DNA of 64,000 nt. Source: Sipunculus nudus. Taxonomy: Eukaryota > Annelida > Sipuncula > Golfingiida > Sipunculidae. Position 1 is the stretch's first letter. Each line of letters begins with the position of its first letter. Position numbers and translations under genes: made by a program. The stretch spans positions 38,139,473-38,203,472 of the forward strand of contig CM049319.1 in NCBI GenBank assembly GCA_026874595.1, given 5' to 3'. The notes below the pieces were generated by a model. The model ran no database searches. It was not told the origin of the DNA and was given only the letters and a program-made list of their open reading frames with translations. Of this stretch, positions 38,913 through 51,018 are shown piece by piece.

Positions 38913-41164
38913 AGCTTGGACCTGTAGCTCCGCTACTAGACTGCTATTATATGTTTTCTAAGCTTAGACCTGCAGCTCCGCTACTAGACTGCTATTATAT
39001 GTTTTCTAAGCTTAAACCTGCAGCTCCGCTACCAGACTGTTATTATATGTTTTCTAAGCTTAGACCTGCAGCTCTGCTACTAGACTGCTATTATATGTTT
39101 TCTAAGCTTAGACCTGCAGCTCTGCTACTAGACTGCTAGTTTATGTTTTCTAGGCTTAGACCTGCAGCTCTGCTACTAGAGTGCTATTATATGTTTTCTA
39201 AGCTTAGACCTGCAGCTCCGCTACTAGACTGCTAGTTTATGTTTTCTAAGCTTAGACCTGCAGCTCCACTACTAGACTTCTAGTTAATGTTTTCTAGGCT
39301 TGGACTTGCAGCTCTGCTACTAGACTGCTATTTTACGTTTTCTAAGCTTAGACCTGCAGCTCTGCTACTAGACTGCTAGTTTATGTTTTCTAAGCTTAGA
39401 CCTGCAGCTCCACTACTTGACTTCCAGATAATGTTTTCTAGGCTTGGACTTGCAGCTCTGCTACTAGACTGCTATTTTACGTTTTCTAAGCTTAGACCTG
39501 CAGCTCTGCTACTAGACTGCTAGTTTATGTTTTCTAAGCTTAGACCTGCAGCTCTGCTTCTAGTCTGCTTTTTAATGTTTTCTGAGCTTAGACCTGCAGT
39601 TCTGGTACTAGTCTGCTATATTACGTTTTATAAGCTTAGACCTGCAGATCTGCTACTAAACTGCTATTTTACGTTTTCTGAGCTTAGACCTGCAGCTCTG
39701 GTACTAGTCTGCTATTTTACGTTTTCTAAGCTTAGACCTGAAGCTCCGCTACTTGACTGCTATTTTACGTTTTCTAAGCTTAGACCTGCAGCTCTACTAC
39801 TAGACTGCTATTTTACGTTTTCTAAGCTTAGACCTGCAGCTCCGCTACTAGACTGCTAGTCTATGTTTCCTATGCTTTGACCTGTAGCTGCGCTACTAGA
39901 CTGCTAGTTAATGTATTCTAAGCTTAGACCTACAGCTCTGCTACTAGGCTGCCAGTTTATGTTTTTTAAGCTTTGACCTGCAGCTCTGCTTCTAGGCTGC
40001 TATTATATGTTTTCTAAACTTAGAACTGCAGCTCTGCTACTAGGCTGCTAGTTTATGTTTTCTCAGCTTAGACCTGCAGCTCTGCTACTAGGCTGCTATT
40101 TTACGTTTTCTAAGCTTAGACCTGCAGCTCCGCTACTAGACTGCTAGTTTGTTTTCTAAGCTTGGACCTGCAGTTCTGCTACTAGATTGCTATTATAAGT
40201 TTTCTAAGCTTAGACCAGCAGCTCCGCTACTAGACTGCTCGTTTATGTTTTCTAGGCTTGGACCTGCACCTCTGCTACCAGACTGCTATTATATGTTTTC
40301 TAAGCTTAGGCCTGCAGCTCCGCTACTAGACTGCTAGTTTATGTTTTCTAAGCTTAGACCTGCAGCTCTGCTACTACACTGCTAGTTTTTGTTTTCTCAG
40401 CTTGGACTTGCAGCTCTGCTACTAGACTGCTATTTATGTTTTCTAAGCTTAGACTTGCAGCTCCGCTACTAGACTGCTAGTTTGTTTTCTCAGCTTAGAC
40501 CTGCAGCTCTGCTACTAGACTGCTAGTTTATGTTTTCCAAGCTTGTACCTGCAGTTCTGCTACTAGACTGCTATTACATGTTTTCTAAGCTTAGACCTGC
40601 AACTCCGCTACTAGACTGCTATTTTATGTATTCTAAGCTTAGACCTGCAGCTCTGCTACTAGACTGCTAGTTTGTTTTCTAAGCTTGGACTTGCAGCTCT
40701 GCTACTAGACCGCTATTTTACGTTTTCTAAGCTTAGACCTGCAGCTCCACTACTAGACTGCTACTTTTTGTTTTCTCAGCTTAGACCTGCAACTCTGCTA
40801 CTAGACTACTAGTTTATATTTTCTAAGCTTAGACCTGCAGCTCTGCTACTAGACTGCTATTTTACGTTTTCTAAGCTTAGACCTGCAGCTCCACTACTAG
40901 ACTGCTAGTTTATGTTTTCTCAGCTTAGACCTGCAGCTCTGCTACTAGACTGCTAGTTTATGTTTTCTCAGCTTAGACCTGCAGCTCTGCTACTAGACTG
41001 CTAGTTTATGTTTTCTCAGCTTAGACCTGCAGCTCTGCTACTAGACTGCTGGTTTATGTTTTCTAAGCTTAGACCTGCAGCTCTGCTACTAGAATGCTAC
41101 TTTAAGTTTTCTCAGCTTAGACCTGCAGCTCTGCTACTAGACTGCTATTTTACGTTTTTTAAGC
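38913..41164 (+). repeat. 48-bp minisatellite, about 47 units
   Basis: The unit is 48 bases, starting at AGCTTAGACCTGCAGCTC and continuing through GCTACTAGACTGCTA and GTTTTCTA. Main variants are GCTATTATATG, GCTATTTTACG and GCTAGTTTATG; a few units are shortened by 3-4 bases. Because 48 is a multiple of three, one frame reads a 16-residue repeat (K-L-R-P-A-A-L-L-L-D-C-Y-Y-M-F-S) through runs of units. Units of the GCTAGTTTATG type place TAG in that frame, so no long protein results. The open frames are almost certainly chance. Confidence 0.95.
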
Positions 41165-42461
41165 ATTTTGATGACGGTAATGATGATGATGTCAGGTCTA
41201 GGCAAGTCCTATTTTGATAATTTAAAGAGGTCCGTTGAATTGTTTTGTAAAATGCAAAATGTGTCCCCACCTTGTAAAGTATTCCTGACAACATGCAGAA
41301 GAGATTTATGCTTGAAAACATGTAAGCTGAAATGTTTTTATCCAGCATTTTATCAATGTCATACACAATACTGATGGTGCCAACTGTTGCATAGCATAAC
41401 ATCCATGCTTATATCTCATGAGTTATATATGAGCCTGAAGGTCTGCAAGCACCTACAATCGGGACTCTATGGTTTATGCACAGTTGCAGAGATTTCTTCT
41501 GGACGCGATAACTAAAAAAATATTTCACGAATCTTCACTGACCTTGACATGTGCATAGATATGGGTGAGAGGTTGAAGCCTATATAAAATGGGGTCATGA
41601 CCAATACTAGGAGAGTGACCTTGACCAGGTTTTGGGGAAAATCACACAAATTCTTAAATATCTCAATAAATCTTGCATGGATTGATCCAGTTTTTGGGAA
41701 AATCACACAAATTCTTAAATATCTCAAGAAATCTTGCATGGATTGATCCAAAAATCAAGTTGACCAAAGATCTTGGATAGTGTTGTCATGTATCAGAAAC
41801 TGGTGGCGCCACCTATTATCCTTTTCTTTGATTTGTGCGGTTTAATACCCCCATCATTGCCACTTAACAGTACTGTGAGCATTACAAGTCAAAAGTAATG
41901 GACAGGTTTCTTTCATATTATGCATATACATAGACATGGGTTATGGGATAATAAATATTTAAATTGGGGTCATGACCTTTCCTATGAGAGTGGCCTTGAC
42001 CTTGAATATTGCCATATATGGTGAAAATCACACAAAATCATAAATATCTCAATGAGGGATGCATGGATTGGTCCAAAAATCAAATTAACCAAAGATCTAT
42101 GATAGCTTTGTCTTCTATGGAAGACAGGTGGCGCCACCATCTGTCTTGTTCTTTTTTCCACCCTTTTAATACCTCATCATTGCCACTTGACAGTACTGTG
42201 AGCATTATAAGTCTAAAACTAATGGACAGATTGGGCTTAAATTGTGCATATCCATAGATCTTGGACTCCTCCATCTTATATTCAAGACTGGTGGTGCCAT
42301 CTTTCTTTTGCAGTGGCGTCCCTCTGTACATTCATTTTGGGTGAAAATTGCTCGTATCTCCGGAGTGGTATAAGGTATTGGTCTTAAATTTGACATGTCT
42401 ATCCATCTTGGAAAATGTTCTCGTTAACTAGACAGGTGGTGCTACCTACCTTCCAATTTTT

Positions 42462-44005
42462 AGCTCAGCTGACTAAGTCAACTGAGGTATAGGAATGGCG
42501 CTTTGTCCGTCATTCGTCCGGGCGTCCGGCCGTCCGTTATCAGGGCACAAATCGTAACTGCTGGTCCTAGAAACTTCTACGTGAACATCCAGGGGGGTCA
42601 ATAAAAAGTCTCCTTGAAAACCTGAAATTAGGTTACTGCGACCTATATATTCACCGAGCTATGGGGCTTGAAAGTACCCCCCAGAATAATAAAAAAAAGG
42701 TACAAAACCTCCAATATCTTGATAATTAATGCATTGATTGTCATGAATCTTGCCTTGAATATTGACCATGACTAGTTTTGTCAGTTCCCGAAAAGTGGTG
42801 GTGCCACCTGTATTTTTTATATTTTAACAAATATTTTTCTAATTTTTTTTTACTATAAAATGACAACAATCATGTCAGTTTCTCAGCTGTGATTACATCT
42901 AGTGTCCCAAAACCTGGTGTGTTTACTGATCACAGGTGGATGCCCTGTAGTTATCACCCTGTCTGTCTGTCTGTTTGTCTGTCTGTCTATCCATCAATCC
43001 ACACAAATTTCTTTCCTGATGATAACTCGAGGTTGGATTGACATATGGATTTCAAACTTGACTTACATATAGCCCACCACTAAAGCAAGAACATATATGA
43101 TTTTGGGGTCACAAGGTCAAAGGCCAAGGTCACAGGAGTTTATGGCTGCATTTTAAGCCAAGCTTTTCATCTCAAACTTTCAATCTTGGGCATTTAGCCG
43201 ACTTGCCAGTATGGGGAGAGCATAAATGAACTTGGGGTCACAAAGTCAAAGGTCAAGGTCACAGGGGCCATCTGTTCACGAATTAGTTTTCAGATGATAA
43301 CTCCAGTTTAGCTTGACATATTGGTTTCAAACTTAAAATATATATGACTCACCACTAGTGTAAGAACCGTGTTGATTTTGGGATCCAATGGTCAAAGGTC
43401 AAAATCACAGGACCCATTTCTTTTAAAAGAATGCATATGCATTTGAAGCCAAACTTTTCATCGCAAACCTTTAATATTCAAGATATTACTCACCTGCCAA
43501 TAGGGGAAGATTCTGGTCGATTTTGGGGTCAAAGTCACAGGACCCATCCATTTATAAATTAGTTTATGGATGATAATTCTGCTTTGGATAGACAGATTGG
43601 CTTCAAACTTGATTTTATAATGACCCACCACTTAAGTAAATTCATTTTGATTTTCAGGGTCAAGAGATTAAAGTTGAAGGTCACAGGAGCCACATCTTTA
43701 AAAAGATTGTGGATGCACTGTAAATCAAACTTTTCATCCCAAACTTTCCATACTTACACATGGCTTACTTACCCATAGTGAGGAAATCTGTAGATATTGA
43801 GGTTACGTGGTTAGAGGTCAGGGTCACTATTTTTCAAAGATTCTTACAATAATCTAAATGCTTCAAGTTCAAGGATAATAAGTTTTAAGATTTTTTTGTC
43901 ACAAGGTCATTGATTAAGATCACAGGACTGTCATACTGAAAAATGTTTTATTTAAAAATATATAGACAAATTCAGCTGAGCGTCGAGACCCACGGGTCCC
44001 TAGTT
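42462..44005 (+). mobile_element. Family A element (1.54 kb) inserted in family B
   Basis: It starts TTTTT-AGCTCAGCTGACTAAGTC with a GTCCGTC head and ends CAGCTGAGCGTCGAGACC, CACGGGTCCCTAGTT. The interior has GGTCA-rich tandem units (43080-43830), as in the 6622 copy. The neighbouring B unit at 44270-44300 gives the empty site: 'ttcccgttttcgttaaataaattaat'. Confidence 0.75.
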
Positions 44006-44965
44006 GTAGAATAAATTAATGCCCTTTTCTGAGGAGTGATTTGTCCTATTGGCTGAAAATTGTGCATATATCCATAGATCTTGGACTCCTCCATCTTAAG
44101 CTCAAGACTGGTGGCGCCATCTGCAATCGTTTTGCCGTGGCGTCCATCTGTACATGTGCATTGGATGAAAATTGCTCATATCTCTGGATTTGTTCAAGAT
44201 ATGCGTCTTAAATTTGACATGTCTATCCATCTTGGAAAATTTTCTCGTAAACCAGACAGGTGGCGCCACCTACATTCCCGTTTTCGTTAAATAAATTAAT
44301 ACTCTTTTTTTAGGAGTTGTGTGCCGTATTGGTCTGAAACTGTGCATGTCCATAGATCTTGGCCTCATTCATCTTGTACTCAAGACTGGTGACGTCATCT
44401 GCCATATTTTTCATGTGGTGTCCATCCGTACATTTGTTTTAGGTGAAAATGGCTCATATCTGAGGAATTGTTAAATGTGTTGGTCTCCAATTTGGCATGT
44501 ACATCCATCTTAAAGAATTTTCTCGTCAACCAGACAGGTGGTGCCACCTACCTTTCCATTTTTTAAAGTATAAATTTTCTCAAGAGTGATTCACCGTATT
44601 GGCCCCCATATTTGGTGAAAAGTATTGTTTCTCAAGTTGATAGATGGAAGAAACCATAGTTGCTTGCCAAGTGTCAGTATACGCTGCTGAAGATGGGGGG
44701 GGGTCTATCCTTAAAGTGGGGGGGGGATTAATTGTCTGGGGGTACTTTGGCACCTGCAGTGCCAAGAAATATCTAGTTTTTGCTATGCATCCATCAGTGT
44801 ATCCTTTTTGGATGAAAATCACTCTATGGTGGTTTGATAGAATGGCCTGGGATTTTTGCTTGCCCTCGGATAGCTTTCTTGTAAACAAGGATAGTGGCAA
44901 CACCTACAACTTCATTGATGTGGCCTCAGGTGAATTCACTAGTGTTCACTTATTTTCCCCTCCAA

Positions 44966-45107
44966 TGAAGTTGCAGGAGGGGGTATAGTAATGCCTCCGT
45001 TTGTGCGTCCGTATGTCTGTCTGTTCTTCCGGAATTGGCTTGTGGACAGATTTTAAAGCCAAGCCATTGAACCAAAACCTTCCATCTTTCAGATATGGCA
45101 GAGTTGG
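44966..45107 (+). repeat. Family C head fragment
   Basis: GAAGTTGCAGGAGGGGGTATA, then TAATGCCTCCG and a GTCCGTATGTCTGTCTG head, then 'gaattggcttgtg'. It matches the repeat at 4788, with the GTCCG head better preserved here. It is cut at about 45108 by the next element. Confidence 0.65.
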
Positions 45108-47128
45108 GTCCAAAAGTACTCGTATTCATAGTACTCGTACTCATGAGTACTTTTTTGAGTACTCAGTACTCGTTCTCGAGTACTTTTTTAAAATCACAAA
45201 AGTACTCGTACTTGTACTCGAGTACTTTGAAAGTACTCGGTACTCATATGAGTACTTCATGAGTACTTTTGGGTATTTCATATTTTTCTAAATAAACTTT
45301 AATCTCAATTTATTATATTAGTTATAGTTTATTATAGAGTATTATAGTAAGATATATATATAATATATAACATATATAATATCATACATAATAGTACTTA
45401 AAGTAATCCATCGTTACTATAACTGAAACTATTACAGCATTGATAACTACTACTATTACTTTGCTTCTTTTGCTAAAACTAACACTTTTATTTGATATAA
45501 AATATAAATAAATTGAACTATTTTATTATTAATATTTTCATGCAATTCATATGTACATGTGTACAGCATTATATATTTCCAGCAAGATAAGTACATAGTG
45601 TTCAATAAAACATTAAATACGCAAATTCATACTGAGTAAAATTTAAGAGAAAAAATTATAATTTTTGAAAGATCCCAAAATAAAAAAATTAAGATTTGCC
45701 ACAATTCATTAAAATAAATATACTCAGAACCTGTTCATCATAACATAAATTCAGCAGTGCTCTGGGGCTTGGGCTAATCAAGCTTGAATTGATTTATATA
45801 TGAAACTAAATGTGAGTGTAGGTTTAGCAGATTTTCAGTGGATATTGCAGTCTTTGATGAGCTCTGTACACAGTCTGTGGCACAACTAAGAGTCAGCTGT
45901 TGACTGTCAACTGATTGACCCATGAAAAGCTGTGACTAGCAGACCATACACCCTGTAACTGCTACAACATAGGCTGCACCATCACATTCTACTATCAGCT
46001 TACAATAACTTCCCAACATACTGTGTATGCTCACAAAGGACTTCTCCAATGTTTAATGACCAAGCTTACTTAATGAATCAACAATGAGAACGAGGGGTTA
46101 ACCTCAAGCCAAAGCCTTCTGTCAAGTGCCCACTGGACCATGAAGTACCCAGCATTAACTAATCACACTACACTGGGCCCTTCATTGTGCTCTATCAACC
46201 TAACCAAACAAACACTCAATTCATCAGATGTGTTACCCTAGGGTTGTAATAGAAAAGTAATAGCTATTATTCGATTAGTAGGGGTACTATAACCATTACT
46301 AGTTCAAATTTCTTTTCTATCAATTGTAATATTACTGTTACTAACTTTCTATTTATATTACACATTACTATCGCCACATTCCTTGATGTAATAATCACTG
46401 ACGTAACTGTTTTAATACTCATAAATTATTACACATGATGAATGACATGGTCAGTCTGTCAGAAGTGTTGTTTTATACTATTTTCACATATATTGGTTGT
46501 TATTCATCTTCATTAGGATACAGCCACATATTATTCATAAGTTAATATTATATATATAATTACATATGGTTGTTATTATTATAATTGTTATCATTGTTAT
46601 TATAATATGATTACATATTGTTAACATATGGTTATATGCTTTATACAATGTCAGTGAGATTTCCTTTAACAATATAACTTTTATTTATTAACTTTTATGT
46701 AACTTTTCATGTTGTAGTTTCTGAACATTCCCACCACTATTTTGAATTTGCATAATACAACTTTTAGTAAATTGTTTATCTTGTCCTGGCTAGAAATATA
46801 TTTTTGAGAACCTACGAGACTAGATGTTTCTTCAATGCAATCCGCCTACTTTAAAAAGTTAATGTATTGATGTATTTCAACTGTATATGGCCTGTTTATA
46901 TGCCCTAGAGTTTACATTTTGCCTCAGTATTTTGATTAAGCATAGAACAACATTGTTTATATTTTTATTTTGTACTGGGTTTTCATTAATAGAAATAATT
47001 TTAACTTTCTGAGAATATATTCATTTTAATAACATCATTAAACAAGTTTGGTTACAAAAAGTACTCATTTAAGTACTCATGAGTACATTTTGAGTACTCG
47101 GTACTCGTACTCGAGTACTTTTGAAAAA
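45108..47128. mobile_element. Element of about 2.0 kb bounded by inverted AGTACTCG arrays
   Basis: The left end (45108-45275) has TCCAAAAGTACTCG followed by a dozen AGTACTCG/GTACTCATGAGTAC motifs. The right end (47055-47128) has the same in inverse order, finishing CGAGTACTTTTGAA. The interior is AT-rich, with no coding frame I recognise. The inverted sub-terminal arrays suggest a non-autonomous DNA transposon, perhaps hAT. I could not find a clean target duplication. Confidence 0.55.
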
Positions 47129-47343
47129 AGTGCAAAAGTTGATGGCTTTCTCGTACACAAGACTGGTGGTGCCACCTACAATCATTTATGTGTTTTAATT
47201 TATACATGTACTTAGGATCAAAATGTTCAGTGCTTGCATTGTACATATAAATGTCACACATGTACTTGAAAAGTATAGGTGCAGCATGGCAGCATGATGT
47301 ATATCCTATTGCACAGATTTGCATTAGGGCTGTAGGTCTTGTT

Positions 47344-48136
47344 TTATATAAATTAGCACTTGAAAAGCCAAGAGGAAATGGCCATGCTAAAAATATTAAA
47401 TATACTTTTGCCAAGCTATATTGTGCACTTTAACTAACTATATCAAAGATGCAGGAGCCTCTCATGATCAAATATCAAATATCAGTATCAGTATTTCAGC
47501 TATGTGACGGTAATATGTGCGTAAAATAACCCTTCCACTGGATATGAACCCCTGTCAATTATAGAATAAGGAAGACAGTGGAGATACGCTTAAGTAAAAT
47601 AATACACATTTAATTTATTCACTGAAAAAAATGATGTAATAAATTAAATTTTCCATTTTCAAATAAGATAAACTAAATCTGATAAGCACATATTACACTG
47701 TATAATGCATGAAAATTGTGACCTGAAACCATTTAATAATGCAATGAGGAAAAACATGATTGGCCTGAGAGTTATATGAAGGGATACAATTTACTTGCAA
47801 AAAATGTGTTCATATAATTAATAACTCTTAAAACAGGTTAAACATATTTCCAAAAGCAAATTCAAAACATTTATCCCTAATTTAGATCATCATATATACA
47901 TAATTTTGTCAGATAACACCACAATATGCATCAAATGTGTTTATTTTACACAAAGATATATCTGATAACAAAACAATAAATATCTGGAAAAAAACGTGAT
48001 TCAGAATTGCGCCTTTATTTATCAATAATTTGGCTCATATATTATCAATTTATGCATACTGATGGGTTTAATTATATTTTAATTTGTTGAAATCATTTTA
48101 AGGGAAATTAATTCCTTTAAACATGCTAGATTACTT
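47344..48136. other. AT-rich sequence, nothing recognised
   Basis: No repeat ends, exon-like frames or RNA genes are seen. Confidence 0.5.
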
Positions 48137-48532
48137 CTAGATTAGTTCTTCAATTACTATCTTAAGCAAATTTTGGTACAGTAGAGTAAAAACAGTTTTA
48201 CAATTTAGAAAAAACAGTTCAAACAATAACAATTTTTGCATTACACTTTGTGAATATTGCTGTGTGTGTGGGAGGGGGGTATGAGAATTAATTACTATAC
48301 ACCTGTGACAGCAGGGGTGTTCAACTAGTGTTGCATAACTAAAAAGGTTACCCAGGCAGGGATGAAGAGACCAGAATTCGGCTGCCTGGGGATTTACAAT
48401 GCAAGTCAATACAATAGGGCCTCCAAATAAAAATTCAATTTCCAGTCCAATTTTTATGCTTTTATTTTCAATTTAAGAATTTAACAGATTAAATCCTTAT
48501 CTATACATACTGTGAAAACTAAATCAATAGTG
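48137..48532 (-). mobile_element. Family A fragment, minus strand
   Basis: The reverse complement of 48440-48530 aligns with about 240-350, and the remainder with 350-410 and beyond. It ends abruptly at 48532, where unrelated GC-richer sequence (retroelement-like) begins. Confidence 0.55.
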
Positions 48533-48655
48533 CTCATGGGTGTACCGTTTCTTTGCTCTATACCGCTTCCCAAGCTGTTATTAATTTCCAGGAGGTACAA
48601 CCGAAGAGGAACCCTGGCAGGAATATTTTAATGAGCTGCGACAAAATTAGGGGGG
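48533..48655 (+). pseudogene. Possible 3' end of a + strand LTR-retroelement ORF with polypurine tract
   Basis: The composition changes sharply at 48533. A short + strand frame reads to TAG at about 48647 and is followed directly by AGGGGGGGTTA, which resembles a polypurine tract, then by TGTGATGACC. This is the expected order for the 3' border of a + strand LTR element. The coding stretch is too short to assign, and the main pol fragments nearby are on the other strand, so this would be a second element. Confidence 0.3.
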
Positions 48656-49013
48656 GTTATGTGATGACCAAGCGATGGGAAGGGAAAAAAACAACCGAAG
48701 ATGACAAAGAATAACAAAGAGTTTAATCTACGACTGACAGTGGGTTGTTGACCACTCTCGGGCTACTCCACAGCAGTCCAACAACGTCTCAGGCTAACGT
48801 ATACTTCTAAATCACACAATACGGTCAGGGTTTTCCTAAAGCTTCCTTGCCCAGCACACAGCCCCGCTCCCTATCAACGTCGCGCTAACGTCTTCCGCTG
48901 GATGGGCTCCTGCTCCCAGCAAAGTGGACAAGTACCTACTCATAAACAAACTCCTACCTATTCCCAACTTGCTACAATTCCCACTACTAAAAAAGGTTTG
49001 CCCTCGAACAACA
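48656..49013. repeat. Candidate LTR (about 358 bp)
   Basis: It starts TGTGATGACC and ends CGAACAACA, so it has TG...CA borders. It is preceded by a purine tract on +. No second copy exists in the window to prove it. The sequence after it (TAAAAAAAATGC) is not a typical primer-binding site or polypyrimidine tract. Confidence 0.3.
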
Positions 49014-49683
49014 TAAAAAAAATGCAAGAACTACAGCCCGACCCCATACGAGGTACTAACTATCCCTCAAGAACAAGTTAACACAGTCCGTTCGAAGTGA
49101 TATCACTAAAGAATCTAAATACCTATCTAATCCTATCCAACACGCAAAGGTATAATACTAAAAGAAAAAGTTAACTGATCTATGCTCGGTAACGTAACCA
49201 TGGCCAATCTTCCGCACGAGTTGGTCTCTCCTCCTCAACATGGCACTCAACTTCTACATCTCTGGTCGGGATTCTCCTGTTCGACTGTTCTGGATCTGGT
49301 GGAGCCGGTCTGCCAAATGTTGTTCTTGAACCTCAAGTTCTTTCCGTTGACGCCAGACCGAGCTCAACTCTGTCCAATGGGCCTCGGCCTCGTCCCCTCC
49401 TCTCGACGGAATAGATGCTACAGGCTGCACCTCCACAACAACTTGGGACCAGGAGACTCCTGGTTCCGGTACTGCACTTGCAGTAATCCCTCGGTAATCC
49501 AACCGGTTCTGGAAAACAGTGGTGATGGATGCAACGAAAGCCTTCCGGAGCCTATGGTCATCTCAGCAGTAGCCCAGAGTCTCTAGAGCTTGACACTCTC
49601 CTTGAGTGGCAGTCTGCCATTACTCCGGTATACAATATACAAGAAGAAGCAGCATGAGTTCAGGAGTCCTGATCTCTTTAAAT
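49014..49683 (-). pseudogene. Retroelement-like region, minus strand, product not assigned
   Basis: Same composition as the integrase fragment upstream of it on the minus strand. An open minus frame at 49254-49502 is charged and predicted helical (Glu/Gln/Arg-rich) but shows no domain I can name. It could be the post-integrase tail or an unrelated piece of the retroelement. The + strand frame 49182-49586 overlaps it and is probably a shadow. Confidence 0.35.
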
Positions 49684-50210
49684 CTAATCGTTCTGGAGGC
49701 CTCCGAGAATGTTGACCTCGCCGTAGCTTTCTACTTCTTCTATTTCTACAGGGCTAGATAGAGTCTCCCTATTATTGTAATTGTCACCCGACTCCAAGCT
49801 CAGGTCGGATTCATCCTCGCTCAACTCTGGTTCTAGCACCACTTGGTCCAGGTCGGTAAGCGACAATCCACAGGGTCGTCACCACTGTTCCCCTGTGGAT
49901 ACAGTCTTAATTGATCCGCGTGGACCACCTTTGTCTTCGACCGGGCTGACAACTGGATCTTTTTCAGCAAATCAGTCATCAAGTAGAGGCCTACCCATCC
50001 AGAACCAAACTTTGGGTGGGTAAAACCAGTAGACCAAGTCTCCTTTGCTGAAACCTCGTTCAGCAGCCTGATGATCATACTGCCGTTTTTATCTGCTTGC
50101 TGCTTGTGCTAGGTGTCTCCTAGCAAGCAAATGTAGAAGCCAGGGCATTATGCGACCACTCGGTGAATGCTTTTGGACACTTGGATAAATCTCTTTCACA
50201 GGGGAGTGTC

Positions 50211-50420
50211 CAGCCATGATGTCAATTGGGAGGGCAACCTCTCTCCCAAACATCATCAGGTGCGCCGTGACAATGGTGCTCTCATGTATCGTGCTCCAGT
50301 AAGCCAGTGTCAAGTCAGCCATGATGTCAATTGGGAGGGCAACCTCTCTCCCAAACATCATCAGGTGCGCCGTGACAATGGTGCTCTCATGTATCGTGCT
50401 CCAGTAAGCCAGTGTCAAGT
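50211..50420 (-). repeat. Perfect 105-bp tandem duplication in the integrase fragment
   Basis: Bases 50211-50315 and 50316-50420 are identical as far as I can read. The period is 35 codons, so the frame is kept and a 35-residue segment of the integrase is doubled. This is unlikely to be tolerated by the enzyme, and identity implies a recent event. Confidence 0.9.
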
Positions 50421-51010
50421 ATGGGAGATACTCGTCCCTTTCGCGCTTGTTCCCTCTCACAAAAGCTGCAAGCCTCTGTGCCACTGTTTGGTTGAATCTC
50501 TCTATCACCCATCAGACTGCGGGTGATCGGGCATTGTCTTTGTCTTCTGGATGTTCAACAGACGGTATATCTCCTTGAAGAGGGTGCTCTCGAAGTCTTT
50601 CCCATGATCCATGTGGATGACCCGAGGCACTGTTACCCTACAGATCCATTCATCCACAACCACCCGGGTAACAGTCTGATGAAGTCCACTTGATCAAGTC
50701 ACCTATCACTAAGATGTACTGATGTCCAGATCAAGATTTCGACAGGGGTCCCATGACATCCAAAGCGATTTTTCTAGGGGCAAGCTGGCCACCTCTTGTT
50801 TGAGTGGTGCCTTGTTGCTCTTTTGTCTTGGTCCCATAGTCTCTGCACCGCTTGCACCACCGTTTTACATCTCCTCGTAATCCAGGCCAGTAGAACCGCT
50901 GTCTGATGTTGTGGAGCGTCTTGGAGACGCCAGGATGCCCACCCGTTTTGTGGCTATGCAGCTGCATCATTATCTCCTTTCGGAACTCAGTTGGAGCCAC
51001 CAATTGATAG

Positions 51011-51018
51011 ATAGTGTC
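51011..51018. repeat. Left target-site duplication of the hAT-like element
   Basis: ATAGTGTC, matched by ATAGTTTC at 59862-59869 (7 of 8). Confidence 0.65.

Larger units (their letters stand above)
41165..47343 (+). mobile_element. Family B remnant, 5'-truncated, with nested insertions
   Basis: Family B body units (GGTGGCGCCACC-bearing) run from about 41340 to 42461 and 44006 to 44965. The B 3' end is GCACAGATTTGCATTAGGGC, TGTAGGTCTTGTT at 47309-47343. Insertions inside it are family A 42462-44005, family C head 44966-45107 and the AGTACTCG-bounded element 45108-47128. The 5' head (AGCGAACCTGTG) is missing; the left side passes into unfamiliar sequence next to the 48-bp array. Confidence 0.6.
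49684..51018 (-). pseudogene. Ty3/gypsy pol fragment: integrase zinc finger, core and C-terminal part
   Basis: Read on the minus strand. At 50731-51009 is an H2C2 integrase zinc finger (H-x4-H-x26-C-x2-C), followed by the RFYWPGL hallmark. Downstream (50500-50700) the core domain is recognisable, including an HMD..KDF segment and P-D-HPQSDG. A one-base frameshift near 50520 separates these from the ERFNQT segment holding the third catalytic acid. The region around 50700 is also frame-broken. A perfect in-frame 105-bp duplication follows (50211-50420). The 49833-50078 frame has the KVVHADQLRLY motif typical of gypsy integrase C-terminal regions. The copy is dead. The upstream pol part lies at 59862-61110. 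Confidence 0.8.

Noticed and set aside
38882-41217. Proline/leucine/cysteine-rich 16-residue repeat frames, and possible CRISPR-like periodicity
   Set aside because: Units are directly abutting with no unique spacers, in an animal genome; it is a 48-bp minisatellite whose length happens to keep frame.
44644-44988. 114-codon + strand frame
   Set aside because: Made of family B body and a G run; no domain and no splice-site support.
49182-49586. 134-codon + strand frame
   Set aside because: Overlaps minus-strand retroelement sequence of the same composition; no recognisable protein.
50167-50526. 119-codon + strand frame with an internal duplication
   Set aside because: Antisense shadow of the duplicated integrase segment.
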